A stretch of 64,000 nt of DNA. Origin: Allacma fusca (taxonomy: Eukaryota > Arthropoda > Collembola > Symphypleona > Sminthuridae). Made by a program: the position numbers and the translations under genes. Below are positions 1 through 13,000 of this stretch, in pieces. The stretch covers positions 27,475,378 to 27,539,377 of the forward strand of contig OX359248.1 of assembly GCA_947179485.1 (NCBI GenBank). The letters run 5' to 3'. The notes under the pieces were generated by a model. The model was not told where the DNA came from. It did not search any database and worked only from the letters and a program-made list of their open reading frames with translations. The first letter of the stretch is position 1. Each line of letters starts with the position of its first letter.

Positions 1-81
1 GTAACTGGATAAAATCGTCTCTCAAGAGTCTATTGGAATGTTTTGCCATCAGATGCACTGTTACCATTTTATATTACTTAT

Positions 82-417
82 AAGTAAACCTTTTTTGGTG
101 TCCCCTCCAGATTTTCGAAATTCCACCAAAACAATTTTGATCGTACCCTGAGTACTACTTTAAGTCACACCTGCGCCCGGAAAACTCCTTCGTAGTTTTT
201 TTAAAAATTGGCGCGAATTAAATTTGTCCTGAATTTCAAAACTGGAAATTTTAAATGGCGTTTAACATGGAGAATTACAAGTTACCTTCAAAAAGTTGAC
301 GCTTTTCTGTTTCCCAGTACTCTGCTACTGCTTCAACTTGTAACTTAAAGTACTCAGAGCAAAAACGTTTTGGTGGAATTTCGAAAATCTTTAGGGGACA
401 CCAAGAAATATTTACTT
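82..417. mobile_element. Foldback (MITE-like) element with arms of about 75 bp
   Basis: Positions 82-157 and 340-417 are inverted copies of each other. They share AAGTAAA ends, GGTGTCCCCT, TTTTCGAAATTCCACC and a GAGTACT...TTTAAGT stretch. The element has no coding capacity. The arms have diverged by small indels, and I could not define a clean target-site duplication. Confidence 0.65.
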
Positions 418-1014
418 GTTAGTTCAAGTTGCAATATTCGCTTTTATTATCCGATATGCTAAATTAATTAAACAGATTTTTAGTTCTCCCTGAAGCTTTT
501 TTCACTGGGGGTGGGGTAGTTCAATTTTGGTTATCTATATATGTTGTATCAACTTTTTCTGGGAGTTACTAGACTATCAACTATGCTTGTTCACCTCTGC
601 GGACGACGGGTTGCGATGTCCTCCCATGGCTTTCCCGAAATGTATTGACAATTTAACTAAATCAAACCAACAAAAGCTCCAATATTTTTGGGTAAAATAC
701 ATGTGTGTAAGTAGATACATACTAAACTTGTTTGTGAATGAATTAGGAAGTCAGCGTTGTGAAAATATTGAAATAAAATCTTAGTCATTCAATCCACAAA
801 CGTGTGTGTACATACGTTTTTATTTAAGAGCACAAAATATGTGATGGAAAGATATGCGTATATATTTGTACTTAGATACAAATGTATGAAATAGGAACAA
901 AAACAATTTAAAATTACCTCGACAACTTTAATTTAATATTTTACTTCTAATACCAGCTAAAAATTTCTACATATTTTCTAGAAGTTTTTAAGCATGATCA
1001 TTAAGCACACGTAG
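418..1014. other. 3' flank of the giant repeat gene, no gene seen
   Basis: AT-rich sequence. A plus-strand frame at 527-784 has no family resemblance and no codon pattern, and I do not call it. The minus-strand 3' UTR of the repeat gene probably occupies about 820-1014. Confidence 0.5.
819..824 (-). terminator. Candidate polyadenylation signal of the giant repeat gene
   Basis: The canonical hexamer AATAAA lies on the minus strand about 190 bases after the stop codon at 1015. No cleavage site can be assigned from sequence alone. Confidence 0.4.
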
Positions 1015-4000
1015 TTAATAATCGCTGAAAACATCAATTTCTTCCAGGATGGCTCTCTTACCCCTACCGGCTGACCTAAGATGATGATTTAAGCCTTGTG
1101 GTTTCACAGCATGGTTTCCTAAACCCTGGTTATCAATTCGAAGCGGAGGTTCACTGGATGCAGAAGTAGGGGGAGGGATTTTGCTAGGAAAGTAAATTGT
1201 ACGTTGCTTCTCCATTTCTCTCCAGAAGCACAGCAACCGAGATACCAGAGCAGCATCCTTCCCATCACCCTTACCAGCTCTGGCAGACCTTCTTACTAAA
1301 ACGGGTGCTATCTTTCGTAACAGTTGATGGTATGATCGGTCTAAAATGATTTCAATATCCATTCCCAAACCACCCGGAGCTCCTGGGACTACCACAGCAG
1401 TAGTGCGAACAGCAGGATCCGCTGGCAATCCTGCTTTCTGCCAGCAGTCACAAAGAAATATTGAGACGCAGGATCCCGTTTTTTCATTGAAATAAGTATT
1501 CGTTGGACAAAGGTATATTCCTCTGTGTCCTGATCCATCATGGCACAATACATAGTAACGAGGGTCCCGAATTGGAAATTTTCCAGGACCTGGACAAACA
1601 CTAGTAACCCAAGGGATGGCGCTCTCGGGAGAAAGAATTCCTTCACGAGCGATGGGAACAAAGCTGGCAATAGCGTTTCCATTCCATGTATATCTATCTA
1701 AATTATTGATGGCCAGTAAATTGTGGTCGTAAGAGGCAACGCAGAACCCTACACTATCACTGTAAAATAAACCCTGGGGACACATGTACAGTGATTGATC
1801 ATATATACCTTCTTCGTCCGTAGTATCCTTATCATCTTCATCTGATTCATTAGAATCATCTCCTTTGTCAATTCCTAACGGACTACTTTTAACCATACAA
1901 GTGTAGTAATATCTAAAGTCTGGCATACTGAAGTAACCCGCTGATGTACACGGTGCCATTTCAAGATAAAACGTCGAAGATGCTGCTTGTTTAATACCAA
2001 AAACTAAATTCGGTTGACCAACAACTCCAGGCAATCCCACATGCGGTCGGGCAACTACATCCTTACTTCGTCCAGTGATTTGCAAAATGTCCGGTCGCTG
2101 AAGAACTAAATTAACTTCCCGAGCCAAATCAACTCCATAGCGGTAGCTTGAGGCTGCTATGACTGTTTCATGAACAAAGGTAGGAACGCAGTGACCTGCA
2201 CGGGGACTAAAGTAAAAACCAGAATGACAAATAAATAGTCGAAACACAACACCTTCCGGTAATTGATTTGTAACATAATAATATCGGAGGTCCGGAAGTG
2301 GGAATTTTCCTTCTTGGTCGGATGCCGGAAATTGGTATGGGACTGAGCCAACTGACACTGATATTCCAAGTTTGAGATCCATTCTTTGGGTGACGGCCCA
2401 GTGGGTATGAATTCCTGACCAGGTGACTTGGTACTGGAAATAAAATTATTCTCTGATATACACATCATATCTACATATGTGCACTAGACTACAATCACAA
2501 TGACAACATTACCGAAGCCAATTTATAAAAAAGGGTAAAACTGTAACTTTGCCCATGCACACAACAACGAACTCATCATACATGCTGGAATGAACATTTG
2601 CAATCTTTGAGTAATAACAACTTAGATGAAATTAAAACGTTGAACCTACATCCCTTCCCATGAATGCGGATGACTTGGTGCAAGACTGGTAGACAGGATT
2701 GTAGAAGAGTCCAACTTGACATTGGTAAAGCTTTGGTTCCAAATTAAGAGGTGATTTTCGATTTTGCTCACAAATGTAATAAAACCTGTAATCCGGGTAG
2801 GCATACATTCCCGCACTAACGCATTCTGGCAATATAAACAGCGGTGAACCTCGACTGACAAGGAATCCTGGAGAATTTCCGTACGGTTCGTCAGGCTTTG
2901 TTTGGAGCTCATTTCCAGATATACATTTGAGCCTTTTTTGATCGAAATAGTACCCAATAGGACATCTGTAAAGGGCACCTGGAAATAAATTTGTACATGT
3001 GAATTAAAACTGTGCGACAGTTTTCTCCTTTTTATTGAAACTAAACCAAGTATGCATAGGTCCATATATGAGTTGTTACCTGGAGAACCAGGCTGAGAAC
3101 ATTGCAAATAGTATCGGTTTTCATATCCGAAAGGAAATAGACCAGCTCCGGGACAATTACTTGAAATTCCAGGAAATTCGGAAAACTTGAGAGGACTTGG
3201 AACGCCGGGAGCAACAAACGGTTGCTTCAGACTCGGCCCAACGTGTATTCCCAAATCATTTCTAATTACGGAAACAGCAGAAGTGTGAATGCACTGACTG
3301 ATTCGAGGACTGAACAAATAATTCTCTCCACAATTCATTAATACAGGATTAACTTTCCCTGCTGGTGATCGAACACAGTGTAAGTAAATAGATCGATCTG
3401 GGGTAGGAAATTTACCTGGTCGCGAACAACCAGTTGGAGGGATAAGGTTGGGATTTGGAGCAGGAATCATTTCACCGAGTCTCAAAGTTTCAGCAGAAGA
3501 AACGGCAGCCAAACTTTTGAAGTCTTCGAAAGCAGTATCTCCAGAGTAGTCAAAACTTGAAACAATTCTTGTGGTGTAAAAATCAAATGTAACAGAGGTC
3601 ACGTAGATAGTTAAACTTGAAAAAAATGAGGAAGAGCTTGCGAATTCAGATGTGGTTGAGGACTGCGAAGACAACTGACTCATTTGAGTATTCTGAGAAG
3701 CACCAGAAGATCCTATTGCGCCCGAAGAAAACTGTCCAGAGTTTCCGCCAATATTCAATGCAGCACCTTGAGCAACACCACCTACTGCTGAATTTCCCAA
3801 GGACCTACCTGATGCAGCGGAATTTCCGAAAGAACCACCGGATGTACCAGAATTTTCGAAAGCACGACCAAGTGCAGATGTATCTCCGGCAGCTCCTGTG
3901 GATGCTCCGGAAGTTCCAACTGCACCACCAGATCCCGTAGATTTCCCGAAAGCTCCACCATTCGCACGAGAATTTCCAAAAGCTCCACCAGCATTGACTG

Positions 4001-7000
4001 ACTTTCCAAACAAACCCCCTATTGCCGCTGATCTTTCAAACCCACTACCAGTTATTGCTGAATTTCCTAAGGTACCACCCAATACTGCAGAATTTATAGA
4101 GGTACCACCTGACAAACCAGAACTGCCAAAAGAACCGCCTGCGGTCGCAGCACTGCCAACAGCAGCTCCGGCAACAGTTGTTCCCCCGGAAATTCCACCG
4201 CGAGAAGAAGCAGAGTTACCAAAAGCTCCTGCGGATGTGGTGGACCTTCCTAAAGATGCACCAGATAATTCAGACGTTTCTAAATTTCCAATAGATGCAG
4301 CGGAATTTCCGAAAGCCCCTGTGGATGACACCGAATTTCCTGATGCAACACCCAATGATCCCGAACGACCAGAAGAATCTCCGGATACTCCGAAATTCCC
4401 GAAAGCTCCACTTGATGAACCAGAATGTCCCGCAGCTCCACCAGATGCTCTCATATGTCCAGCGGATCCACCTAATGCGCCCGAGCGTCCAAACGCTCCA
4501 CTAGATGCTCCGGAACGTCCAAACGCCCCACCAGAGGATCTTGAATGTCCAATAACTCCACCAGATGCTCCTGATTGTCCAAAAGCTCCACCAGATGCTC
4601 CTGATTGTCCAAATGTTCCACCTGACAATCCTGATTGTCCGAAAGCTCCACCAGAAGCCGCTGATTGTACCAACGCTCCACCAGATGTACCCACGTTTCC
4701 AAAACTTCCAGCAGATGTTCCTGAATTTCCAAAAACTCCACCAGACGCTCCTGATCGTCCGGAAGCTAGACCAGAATCTCCGAACGCACCAATCGATGCG
4801 GCTGAGCGTCCAGAAGCACCACCGAATTCCCTTGAATGACCGAAAGCGCCACTAGATGCAACCGAATGTCCAGCAGCTCCACCAGATGCTCTGACATGCC
4901 CCGCAGCTCCAACAGATACTCCCATGTGTCCCGCAGTTCCGCCAGATGCTCCCATTTGTCCAGCTGATCCACCGGAACCTCCTGCATGCCCAATCCCACT
5001 TCCAGATGAACCCAAGCGTCCACCGGACATTGCCGAATTCCCAGTTGATCCACCTGTTTCCTCCAATACTCCACTAGATACTCCTGAGTGTCCAGTCAAT
5101 CCACCGGATACCCCTGCACGTCCAGCCGCCCCAATAGATGCTAATGAATGTCCAAGTGCTCCACCAGATGATCCAGATCGTTTTGATCCTCCACCGGCTG
5201 CTCCTGATTGTCCCATAGCTCCGCCAGACGCTCCTGATTGTCCCATAGCTCCACCAGACGCTCCTGATTGCCCCAATGCGCCACCAAACATTCCTGATTG
5301 TCCAAAACCTCCACCATGTTCTCCTGATTGTCCAACGGCTCCACCAGATGATCCTAAACGTGCAGATGCTACACCTGATGCACCTGAACGTCCCAACGCT
5401 CCACTAGACGCTCTTGATAGTCCTGAAACTCCAACAGACGATCTTGAATGTCCTGAAGCTCCACCAGACGCTCTGGATTGCCCAAAACCACCCCCCGATG
5501 CCCTTGATTGCCCAAACGAACTCCCAGATGCTCCTGATTCTCCCAAAGATCCACCAGATGCTCCGGATTGTCCGAATGATGCACCAGATTGCCCGAAACG
5601 TCCACCAGATGCTCCTGATTGTCCAACGGCTCCACCAGATGCCCCGGAACGTTCAGCCAAACCAATTGATGCTCCTAAACGTGCCGATGCTCTACCAGAT
5701 GATATTGAACGTCCCGATGCTCCATCGGATGCTTCTGAACGTCCAAACATCCCTTCAGATGCTCCGAATTGTCCGAAACGGCCTCCAGATGATCGGGATT
5801 GTCCAAATGAACCAGCAGATAATCCTGCCTGTCCGTATGCGCCACCAGTGGCTCCTGATTGTTTTAAAGCTCTGGTGGATGATTCTGAGTGGCCATTCGC
5901 TCCATCTGATACTCCTGATTGGCCAAACGCTCCAGCAGATGTACCTGAATGTCCGAATGCTTCACCAGTTGCTCCTAATTTCCCAACAGCTCCACTTGAT
6001 GATTCTGATTGTCCTAACGCCACGCCAAAGACTCCTGATTGTCCAATAGCTCCGCCGGATGACCCTGACTGTCCGAATGCATGACCAGCTCCTCCGGATC
6101 GTCCAAAAGCTCCACCGGATGCTGCTAATTGTCCAAACGCGTTGCCAGATGATCCTGATTGTCCAAACGACCCAACAGATGATCCTGATTTTCCAAAAGC
6201 CGCGCCAGATACTCCGGATTGTCCAAACGCGCCGCCAGATGTCCCTAATTGTCCGAATGCATGACCAGCTCCTGCAGATCGTCCGGAAGCTCCACGGGAT
6301 GCTGCTGATTGTCCAAACGCCCCACCAGATACTCCTGCTTGTCCAATAGCTCCAACGGATGCTCCTGATTGTCCAAACGCGCCGCCAGATGCCCCTGATT
6401 GGCCGAATGCATGACCAGCTCCTCCGGATCGTCCAGAAGATCCCCCGGATGCTGCTGATTGTCCCAACGCGTTGCCTGATGATCCTGATTGTGCAAAAGC
6501 CGCGCCAGATACCCCTGATTGTCCGAACGCATGACCAGCTTCTCCGGATCGTCCAGAAGCTTCATGGGATGCTGCTGATTGTCCAAACGAACCACTAGAT
6601 GCTGCTGATTGTCCAAACGCCCCACCAGATGATGCTGATTGTCCAAAAGCCCCACCAGATACTCCAGACTGTCCAAAAACTCCATCGGATGCTGCTGATT
6701 GTCCAAACGCCCCACCAGATGATGCTGATTGTCCAAATGCCCCACCAGATACTCCAGACTGTCCAAAAACTCCACCGGATGCTCCGGATCGTCCAAAAGC
6801 CCCACCAGATGCTGCTGATTGCCCAAACGCCCCACCAGATGATGCTGATTGTCCAAAAGCCGCGCCAGATGCCCCTGATTTTCCAACAGCTCCACCAGAT
6901 GATCCTGATTGTGCAAACGCCGCACCAGATGATCCTGATTGTCCCAAAGCCGCTCCAGATACTCCTGATTGTCCAATAGCTCCACCGGATGCTCCTGAAT

Positions 7001-10000
7001 GTCCAAAGGCGCCGCCAGATGCCCCGGATTGTCCGAATGCATGACCAGCTCCTCCGGATCGTCCAGAAGATCCCCCGGAAGATCCTGATTTTCCAAAAGC
7101 TCCACCAGAAGATCCAGATTGTCCAAAAGCCGCTCCAGATAATCCTGATTGTCTAATAGCTCCACTGGATGCTCCGGAATGTCCAAAAGCGCCGCCAGAT
7201 GCCTCTGATTGTCCGAATGCATGACTAGCTCCTTCGGATCGTCCAGAAGATCCCCCGGAAGATCCTGATTGTCCAAAAGCCGCTCCAGATACTCCTGATT
7301 GTCCAAAAGCCGCTCCAGACACTCCTGATTGTCCCAAAGCGCTACCAACTGCTCGTGATTGTCCGAACGCGTTGCCAGATGATCCTGATTGTCCAAACGC
7401 CCCACCAGATGATCCTGACTTGCCAAAGCCTCCACCGGATGCTGCGGTTCGTCCAAAAGCTTCGCCGGATGCTGCTGATTGTCCAAACGCCCCACCAGAT
7501 GCTGCTGATTGACCAAACGCCCGACCAGATGATGCTGATTGTCCCAAAGCGCTACCAAGTGCTCCTGATTGTCCGAACGCGTTGCCAGATGATCCTGATT
7601 GTCCAAAAACCCCACCAGATGATCCTGACTGCCCAAAGCCTCCACCGGATGCTGCGGTTCGTCCAAAAGCTCCGCCAGTTGCCCCTGATTTTCCAAAAGC
7701 TCCACCAGATGATCCTGATTGTGCAAACGCCGCACCAGATGATCCTGATTGTCCCAAAGCCGCTCCAGATACTCCTGATTGTCCAATAGCTCCACCGGAT
7801 GCTCCTGAATGTCCAAAGGCGCCGTTAGATGCTTCTGATTGTCCGAATGCATGACCAGCTCCTCCGGATCGTCCAGAAGATCCCCCGGAAGACAATGCTT
7901 TTTCAAAAGCTCCACCAGAAGATCCTGATTGTCCCAAAGCGCTACCAAGTGCTCCTGATTGTCCAAACGCCCCACCAGATGATCCTGACTGCCCAAAGCC
8001 TCCACCGGATGCTGCGGTTCGTCCTAAAGCATCGCCGGATGCTGTTGATTGTCCAAACGCGTTGCCAGATGATCCGGATTGTCCAAACGCCCCATCCGAT
8101 ACTCCGGATTGTCCAAACGCCCCACCAGATACTCCTGATTGTCCAAACGTGCCGCCAGATGCTCTTGACTGTCCAAATGCACGACCACTTCCACTAGTTC
8201 GTCCAAAACCTCCACCGGATGCTTCGGATTGTCCGAATGCTCCGCCAGATGCTCCTGATTGCCCAAACGCCCCACCAAATGCTCCTGATTGCCCAAACGC
8301 CCCACCAGATGATCCTGAATGTCCAAACGCCCCACCAGATACTCCTGATTGTCCAAACGCCCCACCAGATATTCCTGATCGTCCGAAGGCACCACCAGTT
8401 GTTTCGGATCTTCCAAGAACTCCATTGGATGATGCTGAGTTGCCGTTCGCGGAACCAGATATTCCTAATTGTCCAAACGCACCACCAGATGCTCCTGATG
8501 TTCCTAATGCTCCATTAGATGCAACAGAACGTCCAACTGCACCAATAGATGTTCCTGAATGTCCAACTGCACCAATAGATGTTCCTGAATGTCCAACTGC
8601 ACCAATAGATGTTCCTGAATGTCCAACTGCACCAATAGATGTTCCTGAATGTCCAAATGCTCCACCGGATGCTCCTGACTGCCCAGAACTTCCGCCAGAT
8701 GCCCCTGAATGTCCAGAAGCTTTACTAGATACTCGTGAGTGTCCCGTTGCTACAACGGATGTTACCAGGTGTCCGAGCGCTCCATTAACTGCCCCTGAAC
8801 GACCATACGCCCCACCAGACGCTCTTGATTGTCCAAAAACTCCGCCAGATGCTCCTGATTTTTCAATAGCTCCGGCAGATGCGTCTGATTGTTCGAATGC
8901 TCCACTTGATGCTCCAGATTGTCCAAAAGCTCCTTCCGATCCCCCTGATTGTGCGACTGCTCGACCAGTTGATCCTGATTGTCCAAAAACTCCAGCAGCT
9001 CCAGCATTTCCAAACGCTTCACTAGCTGTCCCAGCGTTTCCAAATCCTGCACGTGTATTGGCGGATCCACCGATGCTACTACCAGATGCTCCAGCGTTTC
9101 CAAATCCTCCGTGTGTAGTGGATGATCTACCGATGCCACCACCAGATGCTCCAGCGTTTCCAAATGCTCCACGTGTTGTGGCTGATCTTCCGATGATATC
9201 ACTAGATGCTGCAGAGCTTCCAAATCTGTCCTCAGCAGTTTCATCGGATGCAGCAGAGTTTCCGAAAGATCTACCGGATTGAACTGAACTGTCGAAAGCG
9301 CCGCCTAAAGAACCAGAATTTGCAGACGCGTGCCCATTTAATCCAGATTGACCAAGTACTCTGCCGAATTTGCCTGACCGTCCAAGGACACGTCCTTGGA
9401 CTGTTGATTGTCCTAATGATCGACCGGATGAGCCGGATTGGCTAAGACCACTTGAAGTTAACGAGGACTGATCGAATACTCCCCCGGATGCTCGTGACTG
9501 GCCTCGTCCTCCTCTATTATTGGCTGAATGCCCAAAAGTCCCACTGGATGCGACTGACTTACCGTAAGCACCTATATTTGCCGACGACTGACCATTGACC
9601 CCACCAGAGGAACTAGACTGGCCATGGGCTCCTGCAGTTAACGAAGATTGTCGAAGAGCTTCACCAGCTGCGACGGACTGTCCTAATCCAACTGCGTTTG
9701 CTGAAGAACGTCCCATTTCTCCAATAGAAGCGCCAGAATGGTTGATGGCACCTCTAGTTAACGAAGATTGACCCAGTGCTCCCCCAGATGACTCGCCGTG
9801 GTCTTCTCCATTAAGCGATGACTGACCAGAAGCCCCACCGGATGCGCCTGACTGACCGTAGGTACCTCCGTTTACCGTCGTTTGTGCGATCCCATCCCGT
9901 GAATCTCCATTAGTTAATCCTGGTTGATGTGATGACCCTTGGGAACTTGGTGCATATCCACCACATTGTGAGCAGTCAGGTGGCGGGAAGCATTTTGAAG

Positions 10001-13000
10001 CGTCGGCAAGTGAGCGGAGGTCAGAAGGGCAAATATTTACTTGTTGATAAAATCCTCCAGTTTGTGGGTTTTTCGTACATTTGATGAAGTACCGAGCTTT
10101 CCCTTGAATCAAAATAATGCCCTCCCTTTGGCAAGGTGCAATAGTTATTGAAAATGTACCTTCGTAGTCACCACCTTGATCTTTTCCTAACGGTGCATTC
10201 TCCGGTCTGGTATCAGGTCGTTTCCTAATATTTCTGGCTACCCTGGTGAGGTTACTGAAAAAAATTATTTCAGGCGATTAGAGTTGTAAAATGAAACAAT
10301 AACTTATTGCACCTAGAATATAATGTATGCACATAATTGTCTAACTCAGCCAAGTAGAATCCCGTTAGCAAAGCTACCAATCAATTCATCTTCAATAATT
10401 GCTGTAAAATACCATTCCGAATCTACCCATCACTATTTTACTGAACTTCAACATATGAACATACTTGTGGTTTTAAAGTCAAACTTCATTTTACATCATT
10501 TGTTTTTGTATTTTGAGTGTCAAACTATTCATTGAGCCCTATAATTATAGTACATGTACGTTCCAACACCGGTCATATCTATGATTTTATATTTACGGAA
10601 ATAACATGTAGCTCATTAGAAAGCCCACAAAATTTGTAACAAATGGGTTTCAGAACATATATGGGAAGTATTTCTGACCAAGAAGAAAAAATGTTAATTT
10701 AACAAATAAAAATCAAGCTGCCTATATAAAATGCACACACATGTTTTTTTAATTATTTCAGAAAAAAATTCCAATATTTTGCAAAATCATTATTTTTAAA
10801 CTTCGAAATAAGCTGTCACTATTTTGTGCTTTCTTTGCGCTGATTGTGAGTGGGTATTTGTACATACACAATACTTACACTTCACACTGCCGACATTTTA
10901 GGCAGCGCAATTCCATTTCGTTGTGTAATCCATTTTGTTTAAAACTCGGAGTCATTATATGTTCCGTGTCCAAATGACCTAACCGTGTTGTTTTTACACT
11001 TAAAATAACACCATTATTCCACAGCATTTTGTGAAGGCCAAACATTGGACTACATTAAAGGTGTGGCCCGCGGGTAAAAATTCAGGTCGGGCCTAAGCCC
11101 GACCCGCCCGTGCGGTTTATGGGCGGGTTCGGGTTTAGTGCTTTGCCATGTTGCAAGTTGCGGATCGGGCTGGGGTTTTATCGTATTTCAACGGGCTGGG
11201 TCAGGTTGTACTTTATGCACTTAGTGCGGGTTGCGGGCGGGTTCGGGCTAGACTTAAATATACTTTGAGCCCGCAAGCAACCCGCAAAACGTTTAAACAA
11301 TCAACTACGTTTAGGATTTTTCCACTAGAATTATATGGTTTGCATTCATTTGAGCTCACATGTTTGTGAATTTGCAACTGTTGGTTGATACTATTCCTGT
11401 TTCATCGTGTTTCTCGCTTATCATGCTGTGGATGTGACTTGTTGTATTGTAACGTTTTAAAGTTGCTACTCTGAACTCAAAAGCATGTAGAATTTCTTAG
11501 CGCAGTATTCTTACAATTAGTTAACAATTCCTGCAAGTGATTTTCAAACATAATATGACATTGATTAAAACTGAAACCAGCTACAGTTATTTAAAAGGAT
11601 TAGAAAATATTTATTTTTCTGTTTCTATGGTTTATACTTCTGTTTTAGACATTGTGATGGAGCGTGATAGCGTTTTACTACACATTTGCGGGCCCCCGCG
11701 GTGGCCCGCAAGCTGAGTCGGGCCGTGTCAACTGAAACCCGGCGGGCTGCGGTCTGGTGCGGGCCTAAAAAATTAAGATTTGGACGGGGCGGGCCGATGT
11801 TTCAGAGGTTGAATTTCGGGTCGGGCGGGTTCGGGTTACGTGTTTGCGGGTAACACTCGGGTTGGGTTGGGGAACGGCCTGCGGGCCACGCCTTTAGACT
11901 ACATTGTCGAATATAATTGTCCCTAGCCGTACAGAAGCTGTGGAAAGGGCAAGACCGAAAGATGCGGGGAATAGAACACTCGAATTAATTTCTTTCGCGA
12001 ACAGTACCAACAATGAGTAGTTCCAAATGCACAATGGACAAAATATATATCAAGACTTGTACGACCGAAATTTTGTGGGTTGCCCTATTGAATAAAAACA
12101 TTACCCCAACAGTAAAAACAAGATCGGCATTCATGTTGCCCATTCGAGCTACTATACCCGGAAGCCTGGAGAGGGAAATTTTCGACTGAGTTCAACTTAC
12201 TACTCAAATCACTCAAAAAGTTTGCATGTCTCGTTATCGAATGATTTAATACCCACGGCTCCTCCCGTAAATAATTGACCCATCCATACGCGCGAAAATC
12301 GGATCGCAATATTTTTCCATTGTGATAGAAATCTATTGATCTAGAAATCCTTTGCTCTCGCAATGGAAAAACATTGCGATACGTATTTCTCGCGTATGGA
12401 TGGGTCAATTTTTTACGGGAGGAGCCGTGGGTAATAAATCATTCGATAACGAGACATGCAAACTTTTGAGACTTTGAGAGTACCCTGTCATGCCAGAAAT
12501 CATATACCATGTAATATACCACCAAACTGGTATATATCGATCTATACCAGCCTAAAAGGCCCTCTTTCAACCCCCAATATGAATGCAAATTATCTTTAAG
12601 ATTTAAAAAAAATTGTTCGGTCACCCTAGTTCAAAAACTCGGGATACAACGTTCATGGAGGGCAGTCAGGACTTTTTTCAAAGGACCTTCAAAAATGCAC
12701 ATGAGATCTCTACGCTGAATACTTTAGCTACAAAATCATAAAATAGTCTGATCAATCGAAATTTAAATGAATAAGTTTGAATCGTGTAAGTGCTTCAATG
12801 TTCGTTCCAATTTCACAAATTGGGCCACCTCTAGACCTCATGCAAAGCCATTAAATGATCTCACCGATCCAAACGGAACTATAGCCTTCTCCCCTCACTT
12901 CTAATAACGAGCCTTCCTACCTCTCCTAAACAAGTGCGAATTTGACCAACGCGTCTTCTCTGACTCTTTTTTACTCTTTAACCTCAGATTAGGGAAAAGA

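Noticed and set aside
4924-6084. 386-codon plus-strand frame with proline-rich DAPDCP repeats
   Set aside because: It is the exact antisense of the minisatellite. A stop-free 30-bp unit keeps extra frames open, and there is no start context, splice support or domain.
6245-8005. 586-codon minus-strand frame with LVELLDNQEH repeats
   Set aside because: Shifted frame of the same array, bounded by stops, with no link to any flanking exon.
8062-9282. 406-codon plus-strand frame across the array
   Set aside because: Same by-product of the 30-bp unit; the minus-strand frame alone is continuous with exons encoding a signal peptide and cysteine modules.
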